Shown here: piece by piece, positions 1 through 10,564 of the stretch
Layout of the letters: every line of letters starts with the position of its first letter
How positions within the stretch are numbered: the first letter of the stretch is position 1
Assembly (NCBI RefSeq): GCF_014836955.1
Contig: NZ_JACSPV010000026.1
Coordinates: 1-60,879 of the forward strand
From: Bacillus norwichensis
Lineage (GTDB): Bacteria > Bacillota > Bacilli > Bacillales > Bacillaceae_C
Direction of reading: 5' to 3'
DNA: 60,879 nucleotides
The notes under the pieces: model-generated
What the model was told of the DNA's origin: nothing
Seen by the model: only the letters and a program-made list of their open reading frames with translations
Databases searched by the model: none
Position numbers and translations under genes: made by a program

Positions 1-72
1 GCAACATAATTGATAGGCTCAAGATTCAGTCTAGCCAACGATTAGTACTTATTTTGTTGGTGCGAAAGTTGA

Positions 73-1608
<1,536 letters not shown>

Positions 1609-1636
1609 TCTGCTTAAAAAAGTGGGTGAATAACAA

Positions 1637-3280
1637 ATGATTTTTTCTTCTTTAGCCAGACAACCAATTCTGAATGAAATGGCATCCCATGAATATGATC
1701 TACTGATTATTGGTGGAGGCATCACGGGGGCTGGAATTGCGCTAGATGCTGCTTCCCGTGGCATACAAACAGCGCTTGTGGAAATAAGTGATTTTGCATC
1801 AGGTACATCCAGTCGTTCAACAAAATTAATTCACGGAGGCCTGCGTTATTTAAAACAGGGTGAAATCAAAGAAGTGGCAGAACTGGGAAGAGAAAGAGCT
1901 ATCGTATATAAAAATGCACCGCATGTAACAACACCGATATGGATGCTCCTTCCTTTTCATAAAACCGGAACGTTCAATAAATGGTCAACAGCCATGGGGC
2001 TAACACTCTATGATGCTTTAGCCCGCGTAAAAAAAGAAGAAAAAAAGAAAATGTTATCGCCCGCAGAAGCTATAGAAAAGGAACCGCTATTAAACAAAGA
2101 TCTGCTGGGAGCGGGAGAATATGTCGAATATCGCACAGATGACGCACGCCTTACGATAGAAGTATTGAAAACAGCTGCTCAAAACGGAGCGGATATCATA
2201 AATTATGTAGAAGCGAAATCGTTTATTTATTGTTCGGAGCAAAAAATAATCGGTGCGCATGTAAAAGATATGTTGACCCAAAAAACATACAATATCAAAG
2301 CGAAAGTGGTTGTCAATGCTGCTGGCCCATGGGTGGATGCTGTAAGGTCAGCGGATACTGGCAGTAAAGACACAAAGAAACATTTGAAACTTTCTAAAGG
2401 TGTTCACATCGTATTTGATCAGTCCAAATTTCCTTTGCAGCATGCTGTTTATTTTGATGCACCAGATGGCAGACTAATTTTTGCAATCCCAAGAGAGGAA
2501 AAAACTTATGTAGGGACGACTGACACGTTTTATAATGAAGACTTGACGTTGGTTAGAGCGGATCAGGATGATCGTGAATACTTGCTTGCCTGCATTACTG
2601 GCTATTTTCCAGATGTTCAATTAACGATGGCGGATATTGAATCAAGCTGGGCAGGGGTGCGTCCGCTAATTTATGAAAAGGGGAAGGAGTCAACAAAGCT
2701 TTCCAGAAAGGATGAAATTTGGGAATCTAAATCCGGCCTCATCACAATTGCTGGTGGCAAACTGACCGGCTACAGAAAAATGGCTGAAAGAGCAGTTTCA
2801 CTTGTTGTAAAAAGGCTGCTTATGCTGGGAAAAGGACCTTTTGGTGCTTCCACAACGAAGAAATGCGTTTTGTCAGGTGGGGCAGTGGGAAATGCGGATC
2901 AATTTACACAATTAATTAATCGTTATAAAAAGAATGCGTCCACCTTTAGTTTAACAGAACAGGAAATCAGCTACCTTGTTTCAAAATATGGTTCGAATGT
3001 TGACATATTATTAAATTGGGCGCTGGAGACGCGCCAATCAGTAGACCGACTCCTATACGCAGAGCTCATGTATGGGATTCATGACGAAATGACTGTTACT
3101 CCTTCTGATTTTTTCATCAGAAGGACAGGGGATCTATATTTTAATATCCAAAGGGTCAAGAGGTGTAAAAAAGAAGCGGTTCAATTAATGTCTGATATAT
3201 TTAAATGGTCAATAGAACAAAAGAAGGTATATGAAGATGAGCTTGATTTCCAAGTAAGAAAAGCAATCGATTATAAGTAG
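1637..3280 (+). CDS. glpD: Aerobic glycerol-3-phosphate dehydrogenase
   Basis: FAD-dependent oxidation of glycerol-3-phosphate to dihydroxyacetone phosphate, passing electrons to the membrane quinone pool. The N-terminal FAD Rossmann motif IIGGGITGAGIALDAASRG starts near residue 23, followed by the family patch TSSRSTKLIHGGLRYL. Length (547 aa) is close to the B. subtilis enzyme. It lies directly after glpK with no terminator visible between them, so the two are probably cotranscribed. The start is ATG after AAAGTGGGTGA. Confidence 0.96.
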   Translation: MIFSSLARQPILNEMASHEYDLLIIGGGITGAGIALDAASRGIQTALVEISDFASGTSSRSTKLIHGGLRYLKQGEIKEVAELGRERAIVYKNAPHVTTPIWMLLPFHKTGTFNKWSTAMGLTLYDALARVKKEEKKKMLSPAEAIEKEPLLNKDLLGAGEYVEYRTDDARLTIEVLKTAAQNGADIINYVEAKSFIYCSEQKIIGAHVKDMLTQKTYNIKAKVVVNAAGPWVDAVRSADTGSKDTKKHLKLSKGVHIVFDQSKFPLQHAVYFDAPDGRLIFAIPREEKTYVGTTDTFYNEDLTLVRADQDDREYLLACITGYFPDVQLTMADIESSWAGVRPLIYEKGKESTKLSRKDEIWESKSGLITIAGGKLTGYRKMAERAVSLVVKRLLMLGKGPFGASTTKKCVLSGGAVGNADQFTQLINRYKKNASTFSLTEQEISYLVSKYGSNVDILLNWALETRQSVDRLLYAELMYGIHDEMTVTPSDFFIRRTGDLYFNIQRVKRCKKEAVQLMSDIFKWSIEQKKVYEDELDFQVRKAIDYK

Positions 3281-3332
3281 CAGATATTTTTAATAAGACT
3301 AAGATTCTGTTAGAATAGATATAAGGATTCAA

Positions 3333-4304
3333 ATGAAAGCAGTGAGACAATTGAATAGCAAAAAAAAGCTAATTGTTCTCGTAGGCCCTACGGCAGTTGG
3401 TAAAACTAAAACAAGTATTGCGATAGCAAAGGCATTCAATGGTGAAATCATCAGCGGTGATTCCATGCAAGTATATAAAGGCATGGACATCGGAACCGCG
3501 AAAATCCGCTCTGAAGAAATGGAAGGTATTCCCCATCATCTATTGGATATACGGGAGCCTGACGAATCATTTTCAGTCGCTGAGTTTCAATCCGTTGTCA
3601 GGCAGAAAATCAATGAGATAACTGCTAGAGGCTCCATCCCGCTCATTGTGGGTGGAACTGGCCTTTATGTACAATCGGTCCTTTATGATTACCGCTTTTC
3701 AGAAGTGGAAGGCGACCCATTATATAGGTCCGAATTGGAGAAAAGGGCTTCTGCCGGTGAAGGTCCGCAGCTATTCAGGGAATTGCAGGCTGTTGATCCT
3801 GATAGCGCCAAGGACATTCATCCGAATAATGTGAAAAGGGTTATCCGAGCTTTAGAAATCTTTCATTTGACGGGGAGAAGAAAGAGCGATCAGCCAAAAG
3901 CCCAAAATCATGAACTACTATATGATGCTTCATTAATCGGGTTAAGCATGGACCGTGAAGTATTGTATAAACGAATCAATAAACGGGTAGATATGATGAT
4001 GGAAGCGGGTCTTTTAGAAGAAGTAAGGTATTTCTACGACCAAGGTCTGCGTGATGCTCAATCTGTTCAAGCAATTGGATATAAGGAATTATACGAATAC
4101 TTTGCAGGTAACCTGACATTAGAAGCTGCAGTCGATTTGTTAAAGAAAAATACCCGACGATATGCTAAGCGGCAATTTACCTGGTTTCGTAATAAAATGG
4201 ATGTCTCTTGGTTTGACATGACGGATGAAAGGGAACACTTGAACAAAATAAAGCAAATTATTCATTTTATTGCAGGAAAGCTAGAATTAAAATCGAATAC
4301 ATAA
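3333..4304 (+). CDS. miaA: tRNA dimethylallyltransferase
   Basis: Transfers a dimethylallyl group to N6 of A37 in tRNAs that read UNN codons. The P-loop [12 protein letters not shown] is at residues 17-28, and [17 protein letters not shown], the substrate-binding hallmark, is at about 41-57. The 323-residue length is typical. The start ATG is preceded by AAGGA. hfq follows 29 bp downstream, the conserved Bacillus miaA-hfq order. Confidence 0.96.
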   Translation: MKAVRQLNSKKKLIVLVGPTAVGKTKTSIAIAKAFNGEIISGDSMQVYKGMDIGTAKIRSEEMEGIPHHLLDIREPDESFSVAEFQSVVRQKINEITARGSIPLIVGGTGLYVQSVLYDYRFSEVEGDPLYRSELEKRASAGEGPQLFRELQAVDPDSAKDIHPNNVKRVIRALEIFHLTGRRKSDQPKAQNHELLYDASLIGLSMDREVLYKRINKRVDMMMEAGLLEEVRYFYDQGLRDAQSVQAIGYKELYEYFAGNLTLEAAVDLLKKNTRRYAKRQFTWFRNKMDVSWFDMTDEREHLNKIKQIIHFIAGKLELKSNT

Positions 4305-4333
4305 CTAATAGAGAAAAAGAGGAGGCCATCAGA

Positions 4334-4564
4334 TTGAAACAACCTGTCAATATTCAAGATCAATTTTTAAATCAATTGCGCAAAGAAGGAATCCCTGTTA
4401 CTGTTTTCCTCTTAAACGGTTTTCAACTTCGTGGGCAGGTGAAGGGGTTCGATAACTTCACCGTATTATTCGAAACAGAAGGCAAACAACAATTAGTTTT
4501 CAAACATGCGATTTCGACATTCTCACCTCAAAGGAACGTTCAAATAAACTACGAAGATCAGTAA
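4334..4564 (+). CDS. hfq: RNA chaperone Hfq
   Basis: Small hexameric Sm-like RNA chaperone. The 76-residue protein shows the Sm1 region ([22 protein letters not shown]) and the Sm2 signature [10 protein letters not shown]. Its short C-terminus is typical of Bacillus Hfq. The start codon is TTG, 8 nt after GAGGAGGCC; this choice fits the family N-terminus KQPVNIQD. A factor-independent terminator follows directly. Confidence 0.95.
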   Translation: MKQPVNIQDQFLNQLRKEGIPVTVFLLNGFQLRGQVKGFDNFTVLFETEGKQQLVFKHAISTFSPQRNVQINYEDQ

Positions 4565-4583
4565 TATAAATAATCAAAGGAAC

Positions 4584-4621
4584 AAAAGCGTACCATAATT
4601 CCATTTCGGTGCGCTTTTTAA
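4584..4621 (+). terminator. Terminator after hfq
   Basis: AAAAGCGTACC pairs with GGTGCGCTTTT (one G-T wobble) around an ATTCCATTTC-type loop and runs into a T tract. It ends the miaA-hfq transcript. Confidence 0.85.
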
Positions 4622-4658
4622 TTGGGAAAAGCTCATGATATTCAAAAAACTACCATAA

Positions 4659-4698
4659 CCGAACACAAAGTGCATCGAGTGATGCACTTTGTGTTCGG
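4659..4698. repeat. Perfect 18-bp inverted repeat
   Basis: CCGAACACAAAGTGCATC, loop GAGT, then its exact reverse complement, followed by TATTTTTC. It is an extremely stable hairpin only 38 bp after the hfq terminator and 10 bp before a copy of the dispersed repeat. It could be a second terminator or a mobile-element end. Nothing nearby explains its perfect conservation. Confidence 0.7.
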
Positions 4699-4708
4699 TA
4701 TTTTTCAT

Positions 4709-4890
4709 TTCATTCAGCAGAAGCCTTCTACTTATGTAAGTGGTGAGAGGAAAGTATATTGGTATTTCATTCAGTGGTGGTTCAAACCCCAGCTGAATAA
4801 AGTTAAAGCCTTCAGAGGATGCCACAGATTTTATCGAGCGCTACTTGATAAAATCCGGGCGCAAATATGCTAACGCGCAATTTATTCGAT
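4709..4890 (+). repeat. Dispersed structured repeat, copy 1
   Basis: Begins TTCATTCAGCAGAA and carries in order a small hairpin around CTACTTATGTAAGTGG, the segment TTCAG..GGTTCAAACC..GCTGAATAAAGTTAA, and GATTTTATC..GATAAAATCCGGGCGC. The same blocks recur at 35651-35800 and 49652-49805. Paired positions in the central stem differ between copies in compensating ways (GGTT/AACC, GGGT/ACCC), which argues for RNA or single-stranded DNA structure. This copy precedes the sigma-54 promoter of the flavoprotein operon. Confidence 0.8.
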
Positions 4891-4954
4891 GCAATATGTG
4901 TTCGATTTCGATTAATAAATTTACATAAACATTGTAAACGGTTCCATGTATACG

Positions 4955-4970
4955 TGGCACAGATTTTGCA
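4955..4970 (+). promoter_or_regulatory. Sigma-54 (SigL) promoter, -24/-12
   Basis: TGGCAC, 5 nt, TTGCA: an exact match to the sigma-54 consensus with correct GG-to-GC spacing. It lies 43 bp upstream of the first gene of the symporter/ETF/flavoprotein operon, whose last gene (12528-14309) encodes a sigma-54 enhancer-binding protein. The two together make the assignment strong. No enhancer site could be fixed with confidence in the 60 bp upstream. Confidence 0.9.
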
Positions 4971-5013
4971 ATTGTATTGTAATGAAGCAAATCACTGATC
5001 AGGAGGGCTATGA

Positions 5014-5163
5014 ATGGGAGAACTAATTTTTACCTTTTGTTATGGCGGCGCATTGATTGCAGCAGGTGTTCTCGTAAAAGCAATAACATCCAGGCAAGCT
5101 GCAGAGCAGGTAAAAAAGAAAGAAGTAATGAGCAAAAGCAGGAAGCAAGGGAGTGTAATTTAA
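5014..5163 (+). CDS. Small membrane protein, probable symporter partner
   Basis: A 49-residue protein with one hydrophobic segment (about residues 4-22, LIFTFCYGGALIAAGVLV) followed by a strongly basic tail rich in lysine and arginine. ATG lies 7 nt after AGGAGG. The stop codon is 1 bp before the symporter start, so the two are translationally coupled. Small membrane proteins are often encoded directly before sodium:solute symporters (compare yhjC-yhjB in B. subtilis), so an accessory role is inferred. It is first in the sigma-54 operon. Confidence 0.75.
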   Translation: MGELIFTFCYGGALIAAGVLVKAITSRQAAEQVKKKEVMSKSRKQGSVI

Positions 5164-5164
5164 C

Positions 5165-6772
5165 ATGGCATTTTCCATTGGTATTTTAGTCTCTTTTATT
5201 TTAATCATGGTCATTGGGATTGGTATTTCTAGAAAAGTATCGAGCGTTGAAGAGTATTATGTTAGCGGAAGGAATGCTGGAACGTTACTCATTACAGGGT
5301 CACTTGTTGCTTCCTTTTTAAGTACGGTTGCTTTCATGGGAGAGGTTGGATTTTCTTATGACGGTTATCCAATTTTATTATTGATTTTAACTATTTTTAA
5401 CGCGAGTGGGTATGTTTTTGGCGTACTGTTCTTCGGTAAATATTTACGTCGGAGCAAAGCACTTACGCTGCCCGAATATTTCGGAAAAAGATATAATTCT
5501 TCAAAAGTGAGAACATTAACAGCTGCAACGACCATTATCGGTGTTTCTGCTTATTTGATTGCTGTTACTCAAGGAGGAGCAGTATTATTGGCGGAAATCC
5601 TCGGAGTGAAATATGGGGTTGCACTCATATTAATGTGGATTGTGTACACCTCTTTTACCACTTTGTCAGGAGCGAAAGGAGTTTTAGTAACTGATACGTT
5701 TATGTTCCTGCTCTTTTCAATTGCAACATTCATTTCAATTCCGCTTATCATAAAAGCGGTTGGCGGCTGGCCGGGGGCGATAATGGATGGCGCGTCATTG
5801 GCTGCAAGACCCGATTTGTTAAGCTGGCATGGTATCACGGGGGAAGGAGCCTATATGGGAACGCCTGGAGAAGCACTGGCTTGGGCAATTATTATGGGAG
5901 TTGTTTGGGGATTTGTGATAGCTGTTTCTCCATGGCAGACAAGCCGCTATCTGATGGCTAAAAATGAGCATGTCGCAATCCGATCAGGCGTAATCGCGAT
6001 GATTTCATTAATTACACTTTATTTGTTCTTGCAAATCGGAACGTCACTAGTTTCTGTTGTCAATCCAGATATTGTTCCATCGGAAAAAGTGTTTATTTGG
6101 GCGGCACAAAATTTGCTTCCAACGGGTGTTGGAGTTGTAGCTGTAAGTGGAATACTGGCTGCAGCCATTTCTTCCTGTTCGACTTTCCTTCAATTAATTG
6201 GAAATAGTGTAACGCGCGACCTTCTTCCAAAAGCTCAGGAGGGACAATTACCCAATAAACAGGCATTAAAGTTGAGCCGTATATCGATGTTTGGTGTAAG
6301 CGCCATCATCTTGCTGATTACATTCTGGCAGCCGCCATCCGTCATGTGGATCGGCTATTTTGCAGCAACACTATTTGCTGCCTCATGGGGTCCAGCTGCC
6401 TTTTTCAGCATTTATTCAAAAAAGGTAACAAAAACAGCGGCGTTTTGGAGTATTATTTTTGGATTTCTAGGTGTTGTTGGTGGTGAGGTGCTCAAACTGT
6501 TAGGAGTCACTCTTCCAATTTATCTGCATCCGGCTATTATCGGATTTTCGCTGAGTACGCTCACAATTATTGTTGTCTCCCAATTTACTACTGTAACCAC
6601 AGAGGAACGAGATTTTCAGACTCATTTAAGAAAAATCCCTGTCGAAGAACTGGACAGCAAAGATCAAAAGCTGACGGGGAGATATCCTTATCTACTTATG
6701 GCGAGTGGTATCTTGATCATACTGATTACGTTCATTTTTTATTATCTCCCAATTTCAAAAATTGCACTTTAA
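5165..6772 (+). CDS. Sodium:solute symporter (SSS family)
   Basis: A 535-residue polytopic membrane protein with about 13 predicted hydrophobic segments. The SSS hallmarks are visible: YYVSGRNAGTL near the N-terminus, LTLPEYFGKRYNS around residue 98, and a helix rich in A/S/T/G (VSGILAAAISSCSTFLQL) near residue 330. The substrate is not readable from sequence. The neighbouring demethylase-type genes suggest a methylated amine, betaine or N-methylated amino acid. Closest familiar relative by layout is YhjB. Confidence 0.88.
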   Translation: MAFSIGILVSFILIMVIGIGISRKVSSVEEYYVSGRNAGTLLITGSLVASFLSTVAFMGEVGFSYDGYPILLLILTIFNASGYVFGVLFFGKYLRRSKALTLPEYFGKRYNSSKVRTLTAATTIIGVSAYLIAVTQGGAVLLAEILGVKYGVALILMWIVYTSFTTLSGAKGVLVTDTFMFLLFSIATFISIPLIIKAVGGWPGAIMDGASLAARPDLLSWHGITGEGAYMGTPGEALAWAIIMGVVWGFVIAVSPWQTSRYLMAKNEHVAIRSGVIAMISLITLYLFLQIGTSLVSVVNPDIVPSEKVFIWAAQNLLPTGVGVVAVSGILAAAISSCSTFLQLIGNSVTRDLLPKAQEGQLPNKQALKLSRISMFGVSAIILLITFWQPPSVMWIGYFAATLFAASWGPAAFFSIYSKKVTKTAAFWSIIFGFLGVVGGEVLKLLGVTLPIYLHPAIIGFSLSTLTIIVVSQFTTVTTEERDFQTHLRKIPVEELDSKDQKLTGRYPYLLMASGILIILITFIFYYLPISKIAL

Positions 6773-6785
6773 GGAGGGTTTAACA

Positions 6786-7790
6786 TTGACGGTATGTTAC
6801 ATACCCCTTTTGAATGGACAACAAATTAAGCCATCAGCTTTAGGCCTTTTAGAACAAGCTAAAAAGCTAAATGACAGAGTGATTGCTTTCATCGTCCATT
6901 GCGGGATTAACGAAGGCAACCTCCAGTTGGATTGTGATGAAATTCATCTCATAGAATTGTCGGAAGAAATGTGGCCGATTGCATCAAATCATATTGCAGC
7001 GTTTGAAAAGTTTCAAAAAAACTGTATGAAGGGGGAAGCTGTTTTATTCAGCGCTTCCCCTCTAGCCAATGAGATAGCCGCTGGACTGGCACTCAAATTA
7101 GATCAGCCGATCGTTAATAAAGTGATGGAAGCTGTTCGTAAGGAGCAGCATCTGTCTATCAAAAAAGAAATCTATGGAGGAAAAGCTTGCTTATACGAAG
7201 AGATTGCACTAGGCAGCATCATTACATATGATCCAGCATTCCTGCCGAATAGAAAAAATGATGTGAACAAGGAAGTGCGGAAGTTCCATCAGATTATGAA
7301 TATTACGGCGAACAAAGATATTAAATTTATCGAAAGTAAGAAATTGAGTTGGGAAGAGGTCAGTTTGACAGAGGCTACATGTGTGATCGGAGTAGGCAGA
7401 GGAGTATACCAAGGAAGCGGCAGTCAATTAAAACAGATTGAAGAACTGGCAAAAATATTAAATGCCCCTATTGGGGGAAGCAAGGTGGCTGATGAATTGA
7501 AGCTCATCCCGAGAGAAAGACGCATTGGGTCAAGCGGCGTCTCTTTAGATAAGGCAGATATCTACATTGCTATAGGAATATCGGGTTCATCACAGCATTT
7601 AGCAGGAATTAAAAATGTCAAACATGTTCTTGCTATCAATAATGATGCAGCGGCTCCCATTTTCAAACGCGCTGATCTTGGAATTGTGAGTGATTATGAA
7701 GCAGCAATTCCTCTCTTGATTGAGATTATAAAAGAGAAAAGTGGAGTGAAGAACAGTGAGAATACTAGTTATCTTGAGGCAAGTGTATGA
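6786..7790 (+). CDS. Electron transfer flavoprotein alpha subunit-like
   Basis: FAD-carrying alpha subunit of a heterodimeric ETF that moves electrons from a dehydrogenase to a membrane acceptor. The C-terminal FAD domain shows RERRIGSSG, AIGISGSSQHLAG and AINNDAAAPIFKRADLGIVSD, the ETF-alpha signature. I chose TTG at 6786 because AAGGAGGG lies 7 nt upstream; an upstream ATG at 6762 would overlap the symporter and lacks a ribosome site. Gene order alpha-beta is the reverse of fixAB/etfBA housekeeping operons. It overlaps the beta gene by 35 bp. Confidence 0.9.
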   Translation: MTVCYIPLLNGQQIKPSALGLLEQAKKLNDRVIAFIVHCGINEGNLQLDCDEIHLIELSEEMWPIASNHIAAFEKFQKNCMKGEAVLFSASPLANEIAAGLALKLDQPIVNKVMEAVRKEQHLSIKKEIYGGKACLYEEIALGSIITYDPAFLPNRKNDVNKEVRKFHQIMNITANKDIKFIESKKLSWEEVSLTEATCVIGVGRGVYQGSGSQLKQIEELAKILNAPIGGSKVADELKLIPRERRIGSSGVSLDKADIYIAIGISGSSQHLAGIKNVKHVLAINNDAAAPIFKRADLGIVSDYEAAIPLLIEIIKEKSGVKNSENTSYLEASV

Positions 7791-8565
7791 ACAGAAATCT
7801 ATTCACTGGGATTATGAAAATAATGAATTGAGGGATAAGAAGGCCACAATTAACCAGGCAGATTTGAGTGCACTGCAATGGGCTAGTGAATTTTCAAAAG
7901 AACATGATGTTTCTCTGGATGTATCAATTTTGGCTGGGGAAAAGTGCAGTGAAACTTTGAAAGGCACATTGGAAAAATTTGCGTTGGAAACATGTACCCA
8001 TTTTATGTCATGCAGAAACGAGCAAGAGGACGCACGCTACCTAGCAGCTTTTGTCGAAAAAGGCATGTATGACTTAGTTGTCTGCGGTGATGAAACCGAA
8101 GATGACCATAATTCCTCCTTGCTCCCAGTGTTGGGATATTCTCTTGGTATGGATGTTTTGACCTCCGTACACCAAATTGAAGCGCAAGGATCACAACAAC
8201 TGCTAGCTCATCGAAAAGAGGAAAGAGGCGCGACGCAAATATTCAATATGAAACTTCCAGCTGCCTTGTCACTTACAACTCAAATCAGTAGGTTGAGATA
8301 CAGTAGAAAACCAAAATATGAAATAAATATTGTTAAAGAGGAACAAGTTGAGCAAATAATCAGATCGAATAGAAGGCTTGGCGCACCTGAACCCATTATT
8401 ACTCTCGGACATGTGCCTACGGATAAGAACCCTTTGGATCGTTTAATACATGTCATGGGATTTTCTAAAAGCAGTAGTGCCGGTTTATCGCAGCAAGCAA
8501 AGGCATTGTCAGAGGAGCATCTTCATTTCACAGCAGAGCGGCTGATGAAATGGCTAAAGGAGTAG
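7756..8565 (+). CDS. Electron transfer flavoprotein beta subunit-like
   Basis: Beta-subunit partner of the preceding gene (269 aa, typical length about 250-265). It starts RILVILRQVYEQ, as ETF-beta proteins do, and contains DLVVCGDETEDDHNSSLLPVLGYSLGMD at about 115-142, matching the nucleotide-binding loop region. The GTG start follows GGAGTGAAGAACA inside the alpha gene, implying coupled translation and 1:1 stoichiometry. With the downstream Fe-S genes it likely forms a path from the 10565-12514 flavoprotein to the membrane. Confidence 0.88.
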   Translation: MRILVILRQVYEQKSIHWDYENNELRDKKATINQADLSALQWASEFSKEHDVSLDVSILAGEKCSETLKGTLEKFALETCTHFMSCRNEQEDARYLAAFVEKGMYDLVVCGDETEDDHNSSLLPVLGYSLGMDVLTSVHQIEAQGSQQLLAHRKEERGATQIFNMKLPAALSLTTQISRLRYSRKPKYEINIVKEEQVEQIIRSNRRLGAPEPIITLGHVPTDKNPLDRLIHVMGFSKSSSAGLSQQAKALSEEHLHFTAERLMKWLKE

Positions 8566-8571
8566 GACGAA

Positions 8572-9816
8572 ATGGAAATAAGAAGAGATACCTTTTGGAA
8601 TATTTCATCAGACATACAAATTTGCTTTTATATCCTTGCAGGTGTCGCAAGTGTCATTTTTTTATATGGATTTTATCGCAGATACAGGCTTTGGAATCGA
8701 GGACGCAAAGAAAAGATTGAGTGGAAAAATATAAAAGAAAACTTTGGGTGTTTTTCACAGCTTGTCATTAGACAAACAAAATTAAAAAAAGACAGAGCAG
8801 CCGGAGCGATGCATAAAATGATCGCCTACGGTTTTACGGCTCTATTTATTGGAACCGTCCTTGTTTTTGTTGACGAAGACTTCAGAATTCCCATTTTGCA
8901 GGGTAAGTTCTATTTAGTCTATGAGTTGGTTTTGGATGTTTTCGGCCTTCTATTTATAGTGGGGCTCATTGCTTTCCTTTTCATTAGAGGAGGGAAATTC
9001 AGAAAGAGAATGCTGCAAAGCAAAATGGATTACCTGTTCCTCATTTTATTCCTTTTGATTGGAATCGGCGGCTATATAACAGAAGGAATCCGTTTGAGCG
9101 AAACGAATATCCCTTACGCACATTGGTCACCTGTTGGATATGGATTAAGCCTGCTATTTTCAGGGAGCCGATTGTTCAATGGAGATACGTATTTGTTCTG
9201 GTGGCTTACACATGGTTTGCTTGCATTTGTATTAATTGCGATGATTCCTTTTACAAAACTGCTGCATGTGTTCACAGCGCCGTTGAATATTTTGATTTCA
9301 CCTGTAAAGCGTTCAGGTGATTTTGATGCAGTTGTGCTAATGAAGAATGATCAAAAGGACAGGATCGCTGTTGAACATATGTATGATTTTACAAATTTAC
9401 AGCTTTTAAGCACAGATGCCTGTACAGAGTGCGGCAGGTGTGATCATGTATGTCCAGCCAAGTTAAGCGGGAAGGATTTAGCACCAAGAAATATCATTAT
9501 GAAAATTCGCGATAACATGTCTGAAAATAGGGCGATTTCCTCGTTTATCTCATCAGAGGAATTAAAGCAATGTACAAATTGCAGTGCTTGTGTTGAAGCC
9601 TGTCCGGTATCCATTAACCACGTTGATTTGATACTTGCTATGCGCAGAGGAGCTTTGACGGAAAAATTGTTGAATCCACATGCAGAAGAGGCCCTCGTCC
9701 ATTTGGAGCAGGATCAAAATATTTGGGGATCTCCATGGTCTGAAAGGGAAGATTGGATGAAAGGTCTTAATATCCCAGTTTTAAGAAATGAAGAAGATAC
9801 ATCGAGGGAGGCATAA
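8572..9816 (+). CDS. Membrane iron-sulfur oxidoreductase subunit (DgcB N-terminal-like)
   Basis: A 414-residue protein with five or so membrane segments in the first 260 residues, resembling the nitrate-reductase-gamma/HdrE cytochrome fold. Two [4Fe-4S] ferredoxin motifs follow: CTECGRCDHVCP near residue 284 and CTNCSACVEACP near 334. It corresponds to the N-terminal half of DgcB-type proteins that couple dimethylglycine-demethylase ETFs to the quinone pool. Here the cysteine-rich CCG half is a separate downstream gene. The start is 6 bp after the ETF-beta stop. Confidence 0.87.
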   Translation: MEIRRDTFWNISSDIQICFYILAGVASVIFLYGFYRRYRLWNRGRKEKIEWKNIKENFGCFSQLVIRQTKLKKDRAAGAMHKMIAYGFTALFIGTVLVFVDEDFRIPILQGKFYLVYELVLDVFGLLFIVGLIAFLFIRGGKFRKRMLQSKMDYLFLILFLLIGIGGYITEGIRLSETNIPYAHWSPVGYGLSLLFSGSRLFNGDTYLFWWLTHGLLAFVLIAMIPFTKLLHVFTAPLNILISPVKRSGDFDAVVLMKNDQKDRIAVEHMYDFTNLQLLSTDACTECGRCDHVCPAKLSGKDLAPRNIIMKIRDNMSENRAISSFISSEELKQCTNCSACVEACPVSINHVDLILAMRRGALTEKLLNPHAEEALVHLEQDQNIWGSPWSEREDWMKGLNIPVLRNEEDTSREA

Positions 9817-9820
9817 GAAC

Positions 9821-10558
9821 ATGGAAGTTTTATTTTGGGTAGGATGTGCGGCTGCTTACGACGCACGGCTCAAAAGGATTGCTGCAGCATTTGCAGATAT
9901 TATGAATAAAGCAGGGGTCAGCTTTGCTATTTTGGGAAACGAAGAACGGTGTACGGGAGATATTGCCAGAAGAATGGGTGATGAAGACCTGTATGAAAAT
10001 CTTGCAAGAACCAATATTGAGACATTGAATAGACACAGAGTGATCTCCATCGTCACTACCTGCCCTCACTGTTTCAATATGTTCAAAAATGAATATCCGA
10101 AGCTCGGTGGAATCTTTGAAGTCGAGCATTATACGACATTTATTTATAAGCTTATTGAGACAGGTAGGTTAAAGGTTCCTAAAATCGAAAAGAAAGAAAT
10201 CATTACTTATCATGATCCATGTTACCTTGGAAGACAAAATGGCATTTTTGAAGAACCGAGGAGCATTCTTGAAATTCTTGGATATGAAATTAAAGAAATG
10301 GAACATACGAAAGAAAAGTCCTTTTGTTGTGGAGCAGGAGGAGGAATGATGTTTCAAGATGTGAACAAGGGTGAAAAAATCAATAATATTAGAGCGAATG
10401 AAGCTGTAGCGACAGGGGCATCAACTACTGCAACAGGCTGCCCATTTTGCCTCGTCATGATGGAGGAAGCGATTGGAGCCATCAATCAAAAGGACGGGAC
10501 AAATTATTTTACACGTGATATTGCGGAAATCGTCAATGAGTTAACAGAAGGGAGATAA
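9821..10558 (+). CDS. Heterodisulfide reductase B-like CCG-domain protein
   Basis: A 245-residue protein with two cysteine-rich CCG segments: CPHCFNMF..YHDPCYLGR..SFCCGAGGG and TGCPFCLVMM. Such domains bind a non-cubane Fe-S cluster in HdrB and form the C-terminal half of DgcB-like proteins. I start it at ATG 9821, 6-8 nt after GAGGGAGG and 4 bp after the previous stop. An in-frame start at 9788 would overlap the upstream gene. It is presumed to complete the membrane electron acceptor with the preceding gene. Confidence 0.87.
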   Translation: MEVLFWVGCAAAYDARLKRIAAAFADIMNKAGVSFAILGNEERCTGDIARRMGDEDLYENLARTNIETLNRHRVISIVTTCPHCFNMFKNEYPKLGGIFEVEHYTTFIYKLIETGRLKVPKIEKKEIITYHDPCYLGRQNGIFEEPRSILEILGYEIKEMEHTKEKSFCCGAGGGMMFQDVNKGEKINNIRANEAVATGASTTATGCPFCLVMMEEAIGAINQKDGTNYFTRDIAEIVNELTEGR

Positions 10559-10564
10559 AGTGAA

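Noticed and set aside
4622-4873. Plus- and minus-strand 83-codon frames over the hairpin and repeat
   Set aside because: They exist only because the dyad and the repeat are free of stops; no start signal and no conservation in the other repeat copies.
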